A stretch of DNA of 64,000 bases from Gemmatimonadota bacterium. GTDB taxonomy: Bacteria > Gemmatimonadota > Gemmatimonadetes > Palauibacterales > Palauibacteraceae. This document shows, piece by piece, positions 16,933-26,435 of this stretch (position 1 is its first letter; the number at the start of each line of letters is the position of its first letter). The translations under genes were made by a program, and so were the position numbers. Under the pieces are notes generated by a model. The model made no database searches. It was not told the origin of the DNA and saw nothing but the letters and a program-made list of their open reading frames with translations. The stretch covers positions 60,649 to 124,648 of the forward strand of contig JAJCZV010000070.1 in assembly GCA_029262175.1 (NCBI GenBank), written 5' to 3'.

Positions 16933-16958
16933 GGAGGGGGCGTAAGAACGCCCCCTCC
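16933..16958. terminator. Strong intergenic hairpin, probable terminator lacking a T-run
   Basis: A perfect 11-bp stem (GGAGGGGGCGT with ACGCCCCCTCC) and the loop AAGA lie 49 bases after the stop at 16884. No T-run follows, so intrinsic termination is uncertain. It separates the Cys/His protein gene from the anti-sigma-like gene. Confidence 0.5.
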
Positions 16959-17020
16959 GTACGCCGGCACTCTCTCTGCACAGGAAAGCGCAGCGTGAAG
17001 AACAGAAGGACTTGAGACCG

Positions 17021-17755
17021 ATGTCTAAATGTGACGAAGTACGCGAGCTGCTGTGGCCGCTCGACGCGCCGAGAGCGGTCGTCGAGGGCGAGGCCGAGGC
17101 GCGCGCGCACCTCGAGGATTGCACCGATTGTGCGTCATTCTTCAAGCGAGACGCGGCTCTGACCCGGGCGCTGGCGGTAGATCTGGTGACCTCGACGCCC
17201 GAGGGTCTCCGGGCACGAATTGCAGACGCGCTTGACCAAGAGCCACAGTTGACTCGGCACGGCGGTCTTTCGCGACGCGTGGTTCCGTGGTTGGCCGCCG
17301 CGGCGGCCATTACGATCGTCGCGCTGGGCGCGCTCCGCTCGCCGGGACGAAGTCTCGATTTGGCGTACGTCGACGCCTATCTGATCCCGCACCCGCATGC
17401 GGCCGAACTGGACGCGCCGACATCGGATCAGGCGTACGAGTTCTTCATGGCCGAGCTCGGGACCGCGATCACCCCGGCGCTCGCCAGCACGGAACCCGTA
17501 CGAGGCGCGCGAATCTGTGCGATTCAGGGCCAGCCTTCCGCGGTCGTCGACTACGACCTCGGTGGCCATAAGGTCGCCCATTATCGTCGCCCGGCTCGCT
17601 CGCGCTCTCTGGACGAGAAGGTCCATAGCCAAACCGCCAATGGGGTATGCGTCGTTCGTTGGTCCGACGGTCAGTACGATCACGCGTTGGTGGCGGACAT
17701 TCCGGAAGACGAGTTGATCGTGGTCGCTCAACAGCAGTTCGCCGCGCTCCAGTAG
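17021..17755 (+). CDS. Single-pass membrane protein with anti-sigma-type zinc-finger (zf-HC2)
   Basis: 244 residues. The N-terminus has the zf-HC2/ZAS pattern: Cys near the start (SKCDEVRELL), then HLEDCTDC, which supplies His and two Cys. One membrane helix (VVPWLAAAAAITIVALGAL, about 89-107) is followed by a periplasmic domain of about 135 residues with conserved-looking patches (GARICAIQGQPSAVVDYDLGGHKVAHY and NGVCVVRWSDGQYDHALVADI). Proteins like this usually hold an ECF sigma factor at the membrane, but no sigma gene is adjacent. The ATG at 17021 was chosen over one three codons earlier as it starts with the family's M-x-C pattern. Confidence 0.8.
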   Translation: MSKCDEVRELLWPLDAPRAVVEGEAEARAHLEDCTDCASFFKRDAALTRALAVDLVTSTPEGLRARIADALDQEPQLTRHGGLSRRVVPWLAAAAAITIVALGALRSPGRSLDLAYVDAYLIPHPHAAELDAPTSDQAYEFFMAELGTAITPALASTEPVRGARICAIQGQPSAVVDYDLGGHKVAHYRRPARSRSLDEKVHSQTANGVCVVRWSDGQYDHALVADIPEDELIVVAQQQFAALQ

Positions 17756-17968
17756 GCCCACCGACGCTTTCGGTGCTCGCGCGTTGTTGCTCCGCCCGCC
17801 TGTAGCCTCTACGATCCCGGCCCGACTCCGCCCAGTCGAGCCGCCTGGATCTTCACGCGGCGCGAACAAGTTGGCGGGATCCGGCGTAGAGAATCCCTCG
17901 AATGCCCGTTTGAACGACCGCTAACCGCGCAGACTCCCCGCGTTTCGGTCACGCCTGGATAACCGCAC

Positions 17969-20900
17969 GTGAAGCTGTCCGAAATTTCCGTTCGACGCCC
18001 TGTTCTAGCCAGTATGATGAGTGCGTCGCTCATTCTGTTTGGCGCGATCGCGTTTCAACGTCTTTCCGTTCGCGAGTTCCCGGATATCGATCCGCCTGTC
18101 ATCTCGGTCTCGGTGTCTCTGCCGGGCGCCAACCCGCGAGTCGTGGAGTCGAGCATCACCGACATCCTCGAAGAGGAGTTGGCCACGATCGAGGGGATCC
18201 GGACGCTGACGAGCTCCAGTGCCGAGCAGATCTCCAACATCGTTCTCGAGTTTCAACTGACTCGCGATCTCGAGGCAGCGGCGAACGATGTTCGTGACAA
18301 AGTGGCTCGCGTTCGGGGTCGTCTTCCGGAGCAAATCCTCGAACCGGTGGTCGCGAAGCAGGACAGCGACGCCCAACCGTTTATCTGGATGGCTATGACG
18401 GGCGGGAACTATACCCTCCGCCAGCTCTCCGACATCGCGGACCGCCTCGTCAAGACACGGCTCCAGAGTCTGCCCGGGGTGGGCAGCGCATTGGTGTTCG
18501 GCGAACGCCGGTTCGCGATGCGCGTGTGGCTCAGGTCGTCGGAGCTCGCTGCACGTGGGCTTACCGTGCAAGACGTCGAGGCGGCCATCCGTACGCGAAA
18601 CGTGGAAGTCCCGGCGGGTCGGATCGAATCCGAGCGCCGCGAGTTCACGGTGCGCTCGCTCGGCGAGCTAAAGACGGCCGAGGAATTCACGGACCTCGTC
18701 GTCTCGTCGGACAATGGACAGTTGGTCCGCCTCGGTGATGTGGCACGGGTCGAACTCGGCGCACAGAACTACCGAAGCGTTCTGCGACACAACGGCGAAA
18801 CTTCGATCGGCGTCGGGATCGTTCGGCAATCGAAATCGAATCTCATCGAGGTCTCCGACGCCGTCGAGGCCGAACTCGATGCGGTTCGAGCCTCGCTCCC
18901 GCCAGGAGTTCAGCTCGTCAAGGCATTCGATGGTGCCGACTTCGTGCGCGCTTCGATCCGCGAAGCGATGGAGACGTTGGTGCTCGCCGCCGTCCTCGTG
19001 GTCCTCATCATTTTCGTTTTCTTGCGGAATCTCCGAGGAACCGTGATTCCGGGTCTCGCGATCCCGACGTCGATCATCGCGGCGTTCGGGTTGATGTACG
19101 CGCTTGGCTTTACGATCAACAACCTCACGCTCCTCGCCATGATCCTCGCGATCGGAATCGTGGTGGACGACGCGATCATCGTCCTCGAGAACGCGTTTCG
19201 GCACCAAGAAGAGTTGGGGAAAGACGCGACGCAAGCAGCGATCGATGGCACGAAGGAGATCGCGTTCGCGGTCATCGCCACCACCGTTGCGCTCGTGGCC
19301 GTGTTCTCTCCGCTGGCGTTCTTACAGGGAACGACGGGGCGCTTGTTCAACGAGTTCGGGATCACGATGGCGGCTGCCGTCATCGTGTCTTCGTTCGTCG
19401 CGCTCAGCCTTACGCCGATGCTCTGTTCGAAAATCCTCCGGGTTCAGCCCCAACACGGTCGTCTCTACAACGCCCTGGAGCGGGGCTTCCAGGGGATGGC
19501 CAACGGCTACGCCCGCTCGCTCGAAGCCGCGGTCCGCCGACGGTTGCTCGTGTTCATTGCCGCCGCCGCCTCCGTCGTGCTGGCGGTCGTCGTGTTCTCG
19601 CAGCTGCAGCGCGAGTTCGTGCCTTCCGAGGACCGCGATTTCTTCATGGTGTTCACGGTCGCGCCGGAGGGTTCGACGCTCGACTACACGGATCAATATC
19701 AGCGCGAGATGGAAGCGATCCTCATGCGCACGCCCGAGGTCGAGGACTACTTCTCGGTCGTGGGGTTTGGCGAGTCCGGACCCAGCGGGAACGTGGCGAG
19801 CGGCATCGCCTTTGTCAGCCTCGCGGATTTGGCTGGGCGTGAACGGGGAATCGATGAGATTCTTGGCGAAGTTCGACCCCAGATGTTCATGATTCCCGGC
19901 ATTTTCGCCTTTGCCGCAAATCCGCCGGCGATCGGTGGCGGCTTCTCCGCGGGAGCGGTCGGCTTCGTCGTCCGTCACCCGAATTTCGACTCGCTCACGG
20001 TGGCCATGGAACGACTGACCGCACGTGCGCGACGGATTCCGGGCCTCATCAACGTCGACACCGATCTACGAGTCAATAAACCGGAGCTCACGGTCAACTT
20101 CGACCGCAACAGAGCCGAGGATCTCGGCGTGTCCGTCGGCGATGTGGCGAACACGTTGCAGACGATGCTGGGCGAGCGACGGGTTAGCACCTTCACTCGC
20201 GAGAACAAACAGTACGACGTGGTCGTGCGGCTCGAGGCAGATGAACGCGCAACGCCGTCGGACATGAGCGATCTCACGATTCGCGGTCGAGACGGGGGGC
20301 TGGTGCAGTTGGCGGCCGTGGCCTCGGTGACAGAAGGCATCGGCCCAACGCAGCTCAATCACTACAACCGCGTTCGTGCGTTCACACTTTCGGCCGGACT
20401 GACGCCGGGGTTCACGTTAGGGGAAGCGCTCGACAGCCTTTATGCGGTGGCCGATCAAGTGCTGCCGGCAGGGAGCGACATCTCGCTTTCAGGTGAATCT
20501 CGCGAGCTGGAGGAGAGCGGCAACGCGCTCTACTTCGCGTTCGGACTCTCGATCATCGTCGTATTCATGGTGTTGGCCGCTCAGTTCGAGTCGCTGGTCC
20601 ACCCGTTTACGGTCCTGCTTGCCGTACCGTTGGCCGTGACCGGCGCGCTAAGTGCGCTTTGGCTCACCGGCTCGACGCTCAACCTGTACAGCCAGATCGG
20701 AATGATCCTGTTGGTCGGGATCGTGACGAAGAACTCGATTCTACTGGTCGAGTACGCGAACCAGCTTCGCGAGTCCGGTCGCGAGATCATCGACGCGATG
20801 GTGACGGCCGGTCGCATCCGCTTGCGACCGATTCTGATGACGGCCGTCGCGACCATCGCCGGCGCGATGCCGATCGCCCTTGGGCTGGGCGCGGGTTCCG

Positions 20901-21097
20901 CGAGCCGTCGACCGCTGGGCTACGCCATCGTTGGCGGCCTCACGTTCTCGACAGTACTCACCCTGTTTCTCGTGCCGGTGGTGTGGATCACGTTTGAACA
21001 AATCCGAGAACGGCGCGCTCAACGACGCCGGGCGCCGGAGTTTTCGGGTGATCTCGTGCCCGCGGCTGTGACGGCGGGAGATCGGAGCGACTCGTGA
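17969..21097 (+). CDS. RND-family efflux transporter permease (HAE-1 type)
   Basis: 1042 residues, standard AcrB/MexB length. It begins GTG with MKLSEISVRRPVLA, the usual family start. The protein has two repeats of six membrane helices and large periplasmic loops; helix 4 shows the proton-relay Asp pair in GIVVDDAIIVLENAFRHQ. The family exports hydrophobic and amphiphilic compounds across both membranes, powered by protons. It is followed by TolC and adaptor genes with 4-base overlaps, making a complete tripartite pump. The 213 bases upstream to the previous stop show no regulator. Confidence 0.95.
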   Translation: MKLSEISVRRPVLASMMSASLILFGAIAFQRLSVREFPDIDPPVISVSVSLPGANPRVVESSITDILEEELATIEGIRTLTSSSAEQISNIVLEFQLTRDLEAAANDVRDKVARVRGRLPEQILEPVVAKQDSDAQPFIWMAMTGGNYTLRQLSDIADRLVKTRLQSLPGVGSALVFGERRFAMRVWLRSSELAARGLTVQDVEAAIRTRNVEVPAGRIESERREFTVRSLGELKTAEEFTDLVVSSDNGQLVRLGDVARVELGAQNYRSVLRHNGETSIGVGIVRQSKSNLIEVSDAVEAELDAVRASLPPGVQLVKAFDGADFVRASIREAMETLVLAAVLVVLIIFVFLRNLRGTVIPGLAIPTSIIAAFGLMYALGFTINNLTLLAMILAIGIVVDDAIIVLENAFRHQEELGKDATQAAIDGTKEIAFAVIATTVALVAVFSPLAFLQGTTGRLFNEFGITMAAAVIVSSFVALSLTPMLCSKILRVQPQHGRLYNALERGFQGMANGYARSLEAAVRRRLLVFIAAAASVVLAVVVFSQLQREFVPSEDRDFFMVFTVAPEGSTLDYTDQYQREMEAILMRTPEVEDYFSVVGFGESGPSGNVASGIAFVSLADLAGRERGIDEILGEVRPQMFMIPGIFAFAANPPAIGGGFSAGAVGFVVRHPNFDSLTVAMERLTARARRIPGLINVDTDLRVNKPELTVNFDRNRAEDLGVSVGDVANTLQTMLGERRVSTFTRENKQYDVVVRLEADERATPSDMSDLTIRGRDGGLVQLAAVASVTEGIGPTQLNHYNRVRAFTLSAGLTPGFTLGEALDSLYAVADQVLPAGSDISLSGESRELEESGNALYFAFGLSIIVVFMVLAAQFESLVHPFTVLLAVPLAVTGALSALWLTGSTLNLYSQIGMILLVGIVTKNSILLVEYANQLRESGREIIDAMVTAGRIRLRPILMTAVATIAGAMPIALGLGAGSASRRPLGYAIVGGLTFSTVLTLFLVPVVWITFEQIRERRAQRRRAPEFSGDLVPAAVTAGDRSDS

Positions 21098-22434
21098 GCT
21101 TTCGCCTCGGGCGGGTTTGGGCATTGGTGGCGTTTGCGTCTCTGTTCGGTGTGCTGACGCCGAGCGGGGTTACCGCACAGACGCCGGAATCGGCCACGTC
21201 GCTAGAAGTGGTGACGCTCGATGATGCGATTCGACGCGCCACCGCCTTCGACCCCGAATACATCCGAGCGCTCGGACGGATCGACAACGCCAAGTGGGCG
21301 CGCACGGCGGCGATCACTCAGTTCGTGCTCCCATCGATCCAGGCCAACGGGAGTTTTACGCGGTTTACTAGCGAGTTCTTCAACATCGGAACCGCAGAGC
21401 CGGCCTCGCAGATCGCGCAGGCACAACTGCAGGGGACGCTGACGCTCTTCCGCGGCGGCGGTCGGATCGCCGAGTTGAACCAGGCCGGCGCCGAGCGCGA
21501 CGCTTCGGTGGCGGGAGAGGTGCGAGCGCTCTACCAAACCGCGCTCGATACCGAGACGGACTATTACGCAGTGCTCGCGGGTCGCGAACTGTTGACCGTG
21601 GCGCAGGAACGTGTGCGCCGGGCTGAAGAACAGTTCTCCATCGCGCGAACGCGAGTCATCTCGGGCGCAGCCGTTCAAACCGACTCGTTGCGATTGCTTC
21701 TGGAATTGACGCGAGCCCGTGTCGAGCTCCTCGCTCAAGAGGCCGATCTCAGAGTGGCGCGCTTTCAGTTGGGTGGCCGGGTCGGGGCGGAAGGTCCCGT
21801 CGACGCGGCACCCCTGGATGTCAGCGTCGCGGCCGTGCTACCCATGACCGAGCTGGAAGCGGTCGCGGAGGCCTTGCGAAGCGGTCCTGATTTTCTGACC
21901 GCTTCGGCTGAGGAGCGAAGTGCGCAGTCTGCACTCTCCGCAAGACGCGCCGACTTCCTTCCACAAGTCGACTTGTTCGGGTCCATCTCGGCGTTCGACG
22001 ACCGGATCTTCCCCACTCAAACGGTGCGATCGTCCGCCGGGATCAGCGTGTCGGTCCCGATTTGGAATGGAGGTCAACGCGAGATCGGGGTGTCGCAGGC
22101 GCGCGTCGAGCGCGACGTGGCCAGAGCGCGGCGGGCCGACATCGAGCGCGGCGTCCGCCGCGATGTGATCCAAGCGTATGCGGCTCATACGACGGCACGC
22201 GCAAGCACGGAGCTCGCAACGCAGGGTGTCGTCGTCGCCCGCGAAACGTTGCGCGTGCAGGAAAGCCGCTATCGAAGCGGAGCCACCACGATTCTCGACC
22301 TGATCTCAGCGCAGGTCGACCTGGCGGATGCCGACGGTCAGCTGGTACAGGCGCGATACTCCACGATGTTGGCGCTGGCCGGTCTGGAAGCCTTGTTGGG
22401 ACGGCGAGTGTTCGAGGACCGACTTGAACCATGA
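21094..22434 (+). CDS. TolC-family outer-membrane efflux protein
   Basis: 446 residues with a signal peptide ending near GVTAQ. The protein has the two-fold OEP repeat: long helical stretches (RGGGRIAELNQAGAERDASV, ARTRVISGAAVQTDSLRLL, ESRYRSGATTILDLISAQ) and barrel strands (ITQFVLPSIQANGSFTR, ADFLPQVDLFGSIS). It forms the outer-membrane and periplasmic channel of the pump. The GTG start overlaps the permease stop by GTGA (21094-21097). The adaptor gene follows with an ATGA overlap. Confidence 0.93.
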   Translation: MSFRLGRVWALVAFASLFGVLTPSGVTAQTPESATSLEVVTLDDAIRRATAFDPEYIRALGRIDNAKWARTAAITQFVLPSIQANGSFTRFTSEFFNIGTAEPASQIAQAQLQGTLTLFRGGGRIAELNQAGAERDASVAGEVRALYQTALDTETDYYAVLAGRELLTVAQERVRRAEEQFSIARTRVISGAAVQTDSLRLLLELTRARVELLAQEADLRVARFQLGGRVGAEGPVDAAPLDVSVAAVLPMTELEAVAEALRSGPDFLTASAEERSAQSALSARRADFLPQVDLFGSISAFDDRIFPTQTVRSSAGISVSVPIWNGGQREIGVSQARVERDVARARRADIERGVRRDVIQAYAAHTTARASTELATQGVVVARETLRVQESRYRSGATTILDLISAQVDLADADGQLVQARYSTMLALAGLEALLGRRVFEDRLEP

Positions 22435-23576
22435 CAATTGGAACGATGAACGATATGCGAAGAGCGATTTCGGTTTTTGGGATCGCGGCGATCTCGTTGG
22501 CGCTGTCGGCCTGCAGCCAGGCGGACGGCGACTCGGGGAGCGGCGGAGCACGGGGCGGAGGCGGGGGGCCGCCACCGATGCCCGTCGATGTAGCGACTGC
22601 AGTGCAAGACACGGCGGTGGAGGAAGTCGTCGCCACGGGCCAGATCGAAGCCATTCAGTTTATCGAGCTGCGACCGGAGGTCGAGGGCCGCATCACCGAG
22701 ATCTCTTTCCGCGAGGGGTCCGAGGTCCGGCGGGGCGCCGCGTTGTTCAAGGTGGATGACGCGGAACTGAGCGCTCGGGTCGCCCAACTCGAGGCGGAGC
22801 GAGATCTCGCACGCCAGGGTCTCGAGCGGACGCGCGCCCTGCTGGCAGATGACGCGGCATCCGCCGCCGAGTTCGAGGAGGCCGAGGCGCGGTCTCGGAG
22901 CGCCCAGGCGCAGCTCGACCTACAGCAGGTGAGACTCGATCGGACCGTGGTGCGAGCGCCGTTCTCCGGCGTAAGCGGGGCGCGTTCGGTGAGCCTCGGC
23001 GACTACGTGAACTCGAGCACAGCGCTCGTGACGCTGCAAACCGTGAACCCGCAGCGGGCGTCCTTCGAGGTGCCCGAGCGCTACGCGGGGGCCTTGGCGC
23101 TCGAGCAAACGGTCGCGTTCGAGGTGGCCGCGAGGCCCGGCCGCGAGTTTGTCGGTGTGGTTGATTTCGTCGATCCGAGGGTGCGATTGCCCGCGCGCAC
23201 CATCGAGGTGAAGGCGCGCGTGGAGAATCGAGATCGAACGCTCCAGGCCGGGATGTTTATCGAGGCGCGCTTGGCCACGGCCGTGCGTCCCGAGGCCGTT
23301 TGGGTCCCGGAGGAGGCCGTGGTTCAGCTAGAGCAGGGCACGTTCGTCTGGACCGTCGCCGCGAGCGGTCAGGCGCTTCGCCGCGCGGTGCAACTCGGGG
23401 TCCGGCGGCCCGGCCGCGTCGAGATCCTCTCCGGATTGCTCGCCGGCGAACAGGTCGTCACCGCCGGAATGGAAAGACTGTTCGAGGGCGCGACGGTGAT
23501 GCCCCGTCAGGCGATCGACGCGGGTGTCAGCGGAACGGCCCCGCCGGCTCCCGTGGACGACCCACCGACGCCCTAG
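22431..23576 (+). CDS. RND efflux periplasmic adaptor (membrane fusion protein, HlyD type)
   Basis: 381 residues. A lipobox (ALSAC) suggests an inner-membrane lipoprotein. The order of domains is a biotinyl-lipoyl half (GQIEAIQFIELRPEVEGRITEI, with the other half VRAPFSGVSG), a helical hairpin (residues about 105-160), a beta-barrel, and a membrane-proximal domain. It links permease and TolC. Its gene comes last, while most RND operons put the adaptor first. ATGs at 22431, 22446 and 22455 are all possible; the first overlaps the TolC stop. A Gly-rich linker follows the lipid-anchored Cys. Confidence 0.92.
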   Translation: MTIGTMNDMRRAISVFGIAAISLALSACSQADGDSGSGGARGGGGGPPPMPVDVATAVQDTAVEEVVATGQIEAIQFIELRPEVEGRITEISFREGSEVRRGAALFKVDDAELSARVAQLEAERDLARQGLERTRALLADDAASAAEFEEAEARSRSAQAQLDLQQVRLDRTVVRAPFSGVSGARSVSLGDYVNSSTALVTLQTVNPQRASFEVPERYAGALALEQTVAFEVAARPGREFVGVVDFVDPRVRLPARTIEVKARVENRDRTLQAGMFIEARLATAVRPEAVWVPEEAVVQLEQGTFVWTVAASGQALRRAVQLGVRRPGRVEILSGLLAGEQVVTAGMERLFEGATVMPRQAIDAGVSGTAPPAPVDDPPTP

Positions 23577-23591
23577 CCTTTCGCGACGCTT

Positions 23592-24083
23592 CTACCGTCC
23601 GCGGCCCGGAGGTAGCTCGCAGGCTTCTGTCTCGCGGGAGTCGGAGAGGGCCGTGATCTTCCACCCGTCGGCACCCCGGGCGAAGAGCACCGCGTCGACC
23701 CCGCAATGGCTAAACGTACCGTCGAGATAGAAGGCATACTTGATCCAAACCGTGGCGAGATGGTCTTGGATGTGCACGATCGGATCCCAGACCGGCTCAT
23801 CCCATTCGACGGTCGCCCCGGCCACCGCACTTACAAGACCGGTCACGGGAGAGATGGACGTCGCCGGCGCCCCATCGCCCCCCTCGGTCCGGATGAGCAC
23901 GGCTCCATCCGCGAAAGCCGATTGGGCCAGCTCCCCATCATTGGCGCGCATCCCGTCGAACAGCCGGTCGAGCGTTGCCAAAACGGCCTGTTCGTCTTCG
24001 GTGGGACTCTGCGCGAAGGCCGTTGCAGGCCAGGCAGCCGAGAGTCCAAGGGCGACGCAAGTCAGTTTGAGCAGAGCCTTCAT
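23592..24083 (-). CDS. Secreted NTF2/SnoaL-like protein (DUF4440 type)
   Basis: 163 residues with a clear signal peptide ending at AFAQ. The mature part has the NTF2-like pattern: an N-terminal helix (DEQAVLATLDRLFDGMRANDGELAQSAFADGA) and curved strands ending in DGWKITALSDSRE. Members bind small ligands or catalyse varied reactions; none can be named here. It converges with the adaptor gene, 15 bases apart. A second secreted NTF2-like protein is at 57845. Confidence 0.78.
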   Translation of the reverse strand: MKALLKLTCVALGLSAAWPATAFAQSPTEDEQAVLATLDRLFDGMRANDGELAQSAFADGAVLIRTEGGDGAPATSISPVTGLVSAVAGATVEWDEPVWDPIVHIQDHLATVWIKYAFYLDGTFSHCGVDAVLFARGADGWKITALSDSRETEACELPPGRGR

Positions 24084-24112
24084 CTCGAAATCTCCCTAAA
24101 AACAGAGGTCTG

Positions 24113-24140
24113 TGGACGCGAACGGGTCCCGTGTTATAAT
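24113..24140 (+). promoter_or_regulatory. Predicted sigma70-type promoter upstream of the SLC12-type transporter
   Basis: A perfect -10 box TATAAT (24135-24140) stands out in this GC-rich DNA. Sixteen bases upstream is TGGACG (24113-24118), four of six matches to the -35 consensus. It lies about 70 bases before the transporter ATG and points toward it. Confidence 0.45.
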
Positions 24141-24211
24141 CGCGCGCATCAAGCGGGTCGGCTCGCGTATTCGGGCTTCGCCCAGGCGCAAACGCTCGAC
24201 CCAAGGTGTCC

Positions 24212-26434
24212 ATGACTGAGAAGGCGCGCGAACCCAAGCCTTCGCTCGGGCCTCACGTCGTCGCCCCCAAAGAGGGGGGGCTCGGCACCTTCGAGGGCGT
24301 GTTTACGCCGTCGATCCTCACCATCCTCGGCGTCATCATGTACCTGCGGCTGGGCTGGGTCGTGGGAAACGTCGGGGTCGCGTCGACGCTGCTCATCGTC
24401 ACGATTGCGACCAGCATCACGTTCCTGACGACCCTCTCCATCGCCGCCATCGCCACCGATCAGCGCGTCCGCACCGGCGGGGCCTATTACATGATCAGCC
24501 GTTCGCTAGGTCTGGAGACCGGCGGTGCGGTCGGGATCCCGCTGTATCTGGCGCAGGCCCTGTCGGTCGCGCTCTACACGGTGGGGTTTGCCGAGAGTTT
24601 GGTCGCGGTGTTCCCGGCGCTCGATCAGCGCCTGACGGGCGTGGTCGTCGCGGTCGCGGTGGGCTTGCTCGCCCTCATTTCGGCTCGGGCGGCGATCCGA
24701 GCGCAGTACGTGATCATGTTCGCGATCGTTCTTTCTTTGATCTCGCTAGGTTTCGGCGGGTCGGTGGGACCGGACCCGGCCGCCACCTCCGCCGCAACGA
24801 ACCTCGATCCCGCCGCCCGCGAGGGCTTTTGGCGGGTGTTTGCCGTCTTCTTTCCGGCGGTGACGGGAATCATGGCCGGCGTGAACCTTTCGGGGGACCT
24901 CAAGACCCCGGGCCGGTCGATTCCCCGCGGCACGTTCGCGGCGATCGGGGTCGGCTACGTGATCTACATGGTCCTGCCGATCCTCTTGGCCGCGCGCGCC
25001 TCCAGCGAAACGTTGATCGCCGATCCACTCGTGATGCGACGGATCGCCTTCTGGGGCGATGCGATCCTGCTGGGCGTGTGGGGAGCGACGCTGTCTAGCG
25101 CGCTAGGTTCGATCCTGGGAGCGCCACGCGTCCTTCAAGCGCTGGCGCGCGACGGTGTTCTTCCCTCGCTGCTCGGGTGGCTCGGCAAGGGGAGCGGACC
25201 CGATGACAGCCCGCGCGCCGGAACGCTGTTCACGCTCGCCATCGCGGTGGCGGCCGTCTGGTGGGGCAATCTCAACGCGATCGCCCCCGTTCTCACGATG
25301 TTCTTTCTCACCACCTACGGTGTGTTGAACGTGGCCGCTGGGCTCGAACGGCTCGTGGGAAGCCCCTCGTTCAGACCGACGTTTCGAGTGCATTGGTCGT
25401 TCTCGTTTCTCGGGGCGATCCTTTGCATTGCGGTCATGCTGGTGATCAACCCGGTGGCCACGGTCGTCGCTGCGGCCTTGGTGCTTTCCGTGTTTCTCTG
25501 GCTCGAGCGACGCGAGCTCCAGGTCGCTTGGGGAGATGTCCGCCGCGGGATGTGGCTCGCCATAACCCGCGCCGGTCTCATGAGAACGACCCGCGACGCA
25601 GATCCCAAAAACTGGAGACCGCATCTCCTCGTACTGTCGGGATCACCGACGAAACGGTGGCACCTGATCCAGCTCGCATCGGCATTGAGCCACAACCGCG
25701 CGCTCATGACGGTTGCCACGGTGGTGCCCAAGCGATCCTTCACGCCGGAACGTCAGCGGAAGCTCGAGAGCAGCATGCGCGACTATCTGGCGCGGCGAGG
25801 CGTGCAATCGCTCGTTCGGGTGCTTCCGGCCGCGAACCCCTTCTCCGGAGCCGAGCGGCTGGTCGAGACCTACGGACTCGGAGCCTTGTCACCCAACACC
25901 GTGCTCATCGGCGACACGTCCGAAGATGGCCATCTAAAACGCTACGCCCGCATGGTGCGCTTCTTCCATGAGGCGCGGCGCAACGTCATCATCGTGCGCG
26001 ATGACGGGCGAGGTCTTGTCCGTAGAAACCGGATCGATGTTTGGTGGGGCGGACTACGCGGGAACGGTGGCTTGATGATGATTCTCGCCTATCTCATCCA
26101 GTCGAGTCTGCAATGGCGAGGCGTCGAGGTGCGTATCAAGATGGCCGTGCCCAACGAGGATGCCGCGCGCGGAGCGATGACCAATTTGCAGGAACTCCTA
26201 GGCGAGATGAGAACGGGCGCGATCCCCGAGGTCGTGGTGATCGGGGAGCGGTCCTTCGACGAGCTACTACACGAGTCCTCCGCGGGCGCCGATCTGATAT
26301 TGATGGGTATGGCCGAGCCAGACGAAAACTTCGCGGCCTACTACAACGGACTCCGCGCACGGACTGCGGGGCTTCCCACGACGATTTTCGTGCTCGGCGC
26401 CGAGGAAATCGGGTACGGGGAGGTTCTCAAGTAG
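24212..26434 (+). CDS. SLC12-type cation-chloride cotransporter / APC permease
   Basis: 740 residues. The first half holds about 12 membrane helices of APC fold. The start of helix 1 (GVFTPSILTILGVIMYLRLGWVVG) closely follows the signature of Na-K-Cl cotransporters. The second half (from about residue 450) is a soluble C-terminal domain like the SLC12 C-terminus, with segments such as HLLVLSGSPTKRW and GGLMMILAYLIQSS. Bacterial members are poorly known; ion preference cannot be told. The ATG at 24212 was chosen, with GTG at 24206 just before. It converges with the next gene, stops 1 base apart. Confidence 0.88.
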   Translation: MTEKAREPKPSLGPHVVAPKEGGLGTFEGVFTPSILTILGVIMYLRLGWVVGNVGVASTLLIVTIATSITFLTTLSIAAIATDQRVRTGGAYYMISRSLGLETGGAVGIPLYLAQALSVALYTVGFAESLVAVFPALDQRLTGVVVAVAVGLLALISARAAIRAQYVIMFAIVLSLISLGFGGSVGPDPAATSAATNLDPAAREGFWRVFAVFFPAVTGIMAGVNLSGDLKTPGRSIPRGTFAAIGVGYVIYMVLPILLAARASSETLIADPLVMRRIAFWGDAILLGVWGATLSSALGSILGAPRVLQALARDGVLPSLLGWLGKGSGPDDSPRAGTLFTLAIAVAAVWWGNLNAIAPVLTMFFLTTYGVLNVAAGLERLVGSPSFRPTFRVHWSFSFLGAILCIAVMLVINPVATVVAAALVLSVFLWLERRELQVAWGDVRRGMWLAITRAGLMRTTRDADPKNWRPHLLVLSGSPTKRWHLIQLASALSHNRALMTVATVVPKRSFTPERQRKLESSMRDYLARRGVQSLVRVLPAANPFSGAERLVETYGLGALSPNTVLIGDTSEDGHLKRYARMVRFFHEARRNVIIVRDDGRGLVRRNRIDVWWGGLRGNGGLMMILAYLIQSSLQWRGVEVRIKMAVPNEDAARGAMTNLQELLGEMRTGAIPEVVVIGERSFDELLHESSAGADLILMGMAEPDENFAAYYNGLRARTAGLPTTIFVLGAEEIGYGEVLK

Positions 26435-26435
26435 C

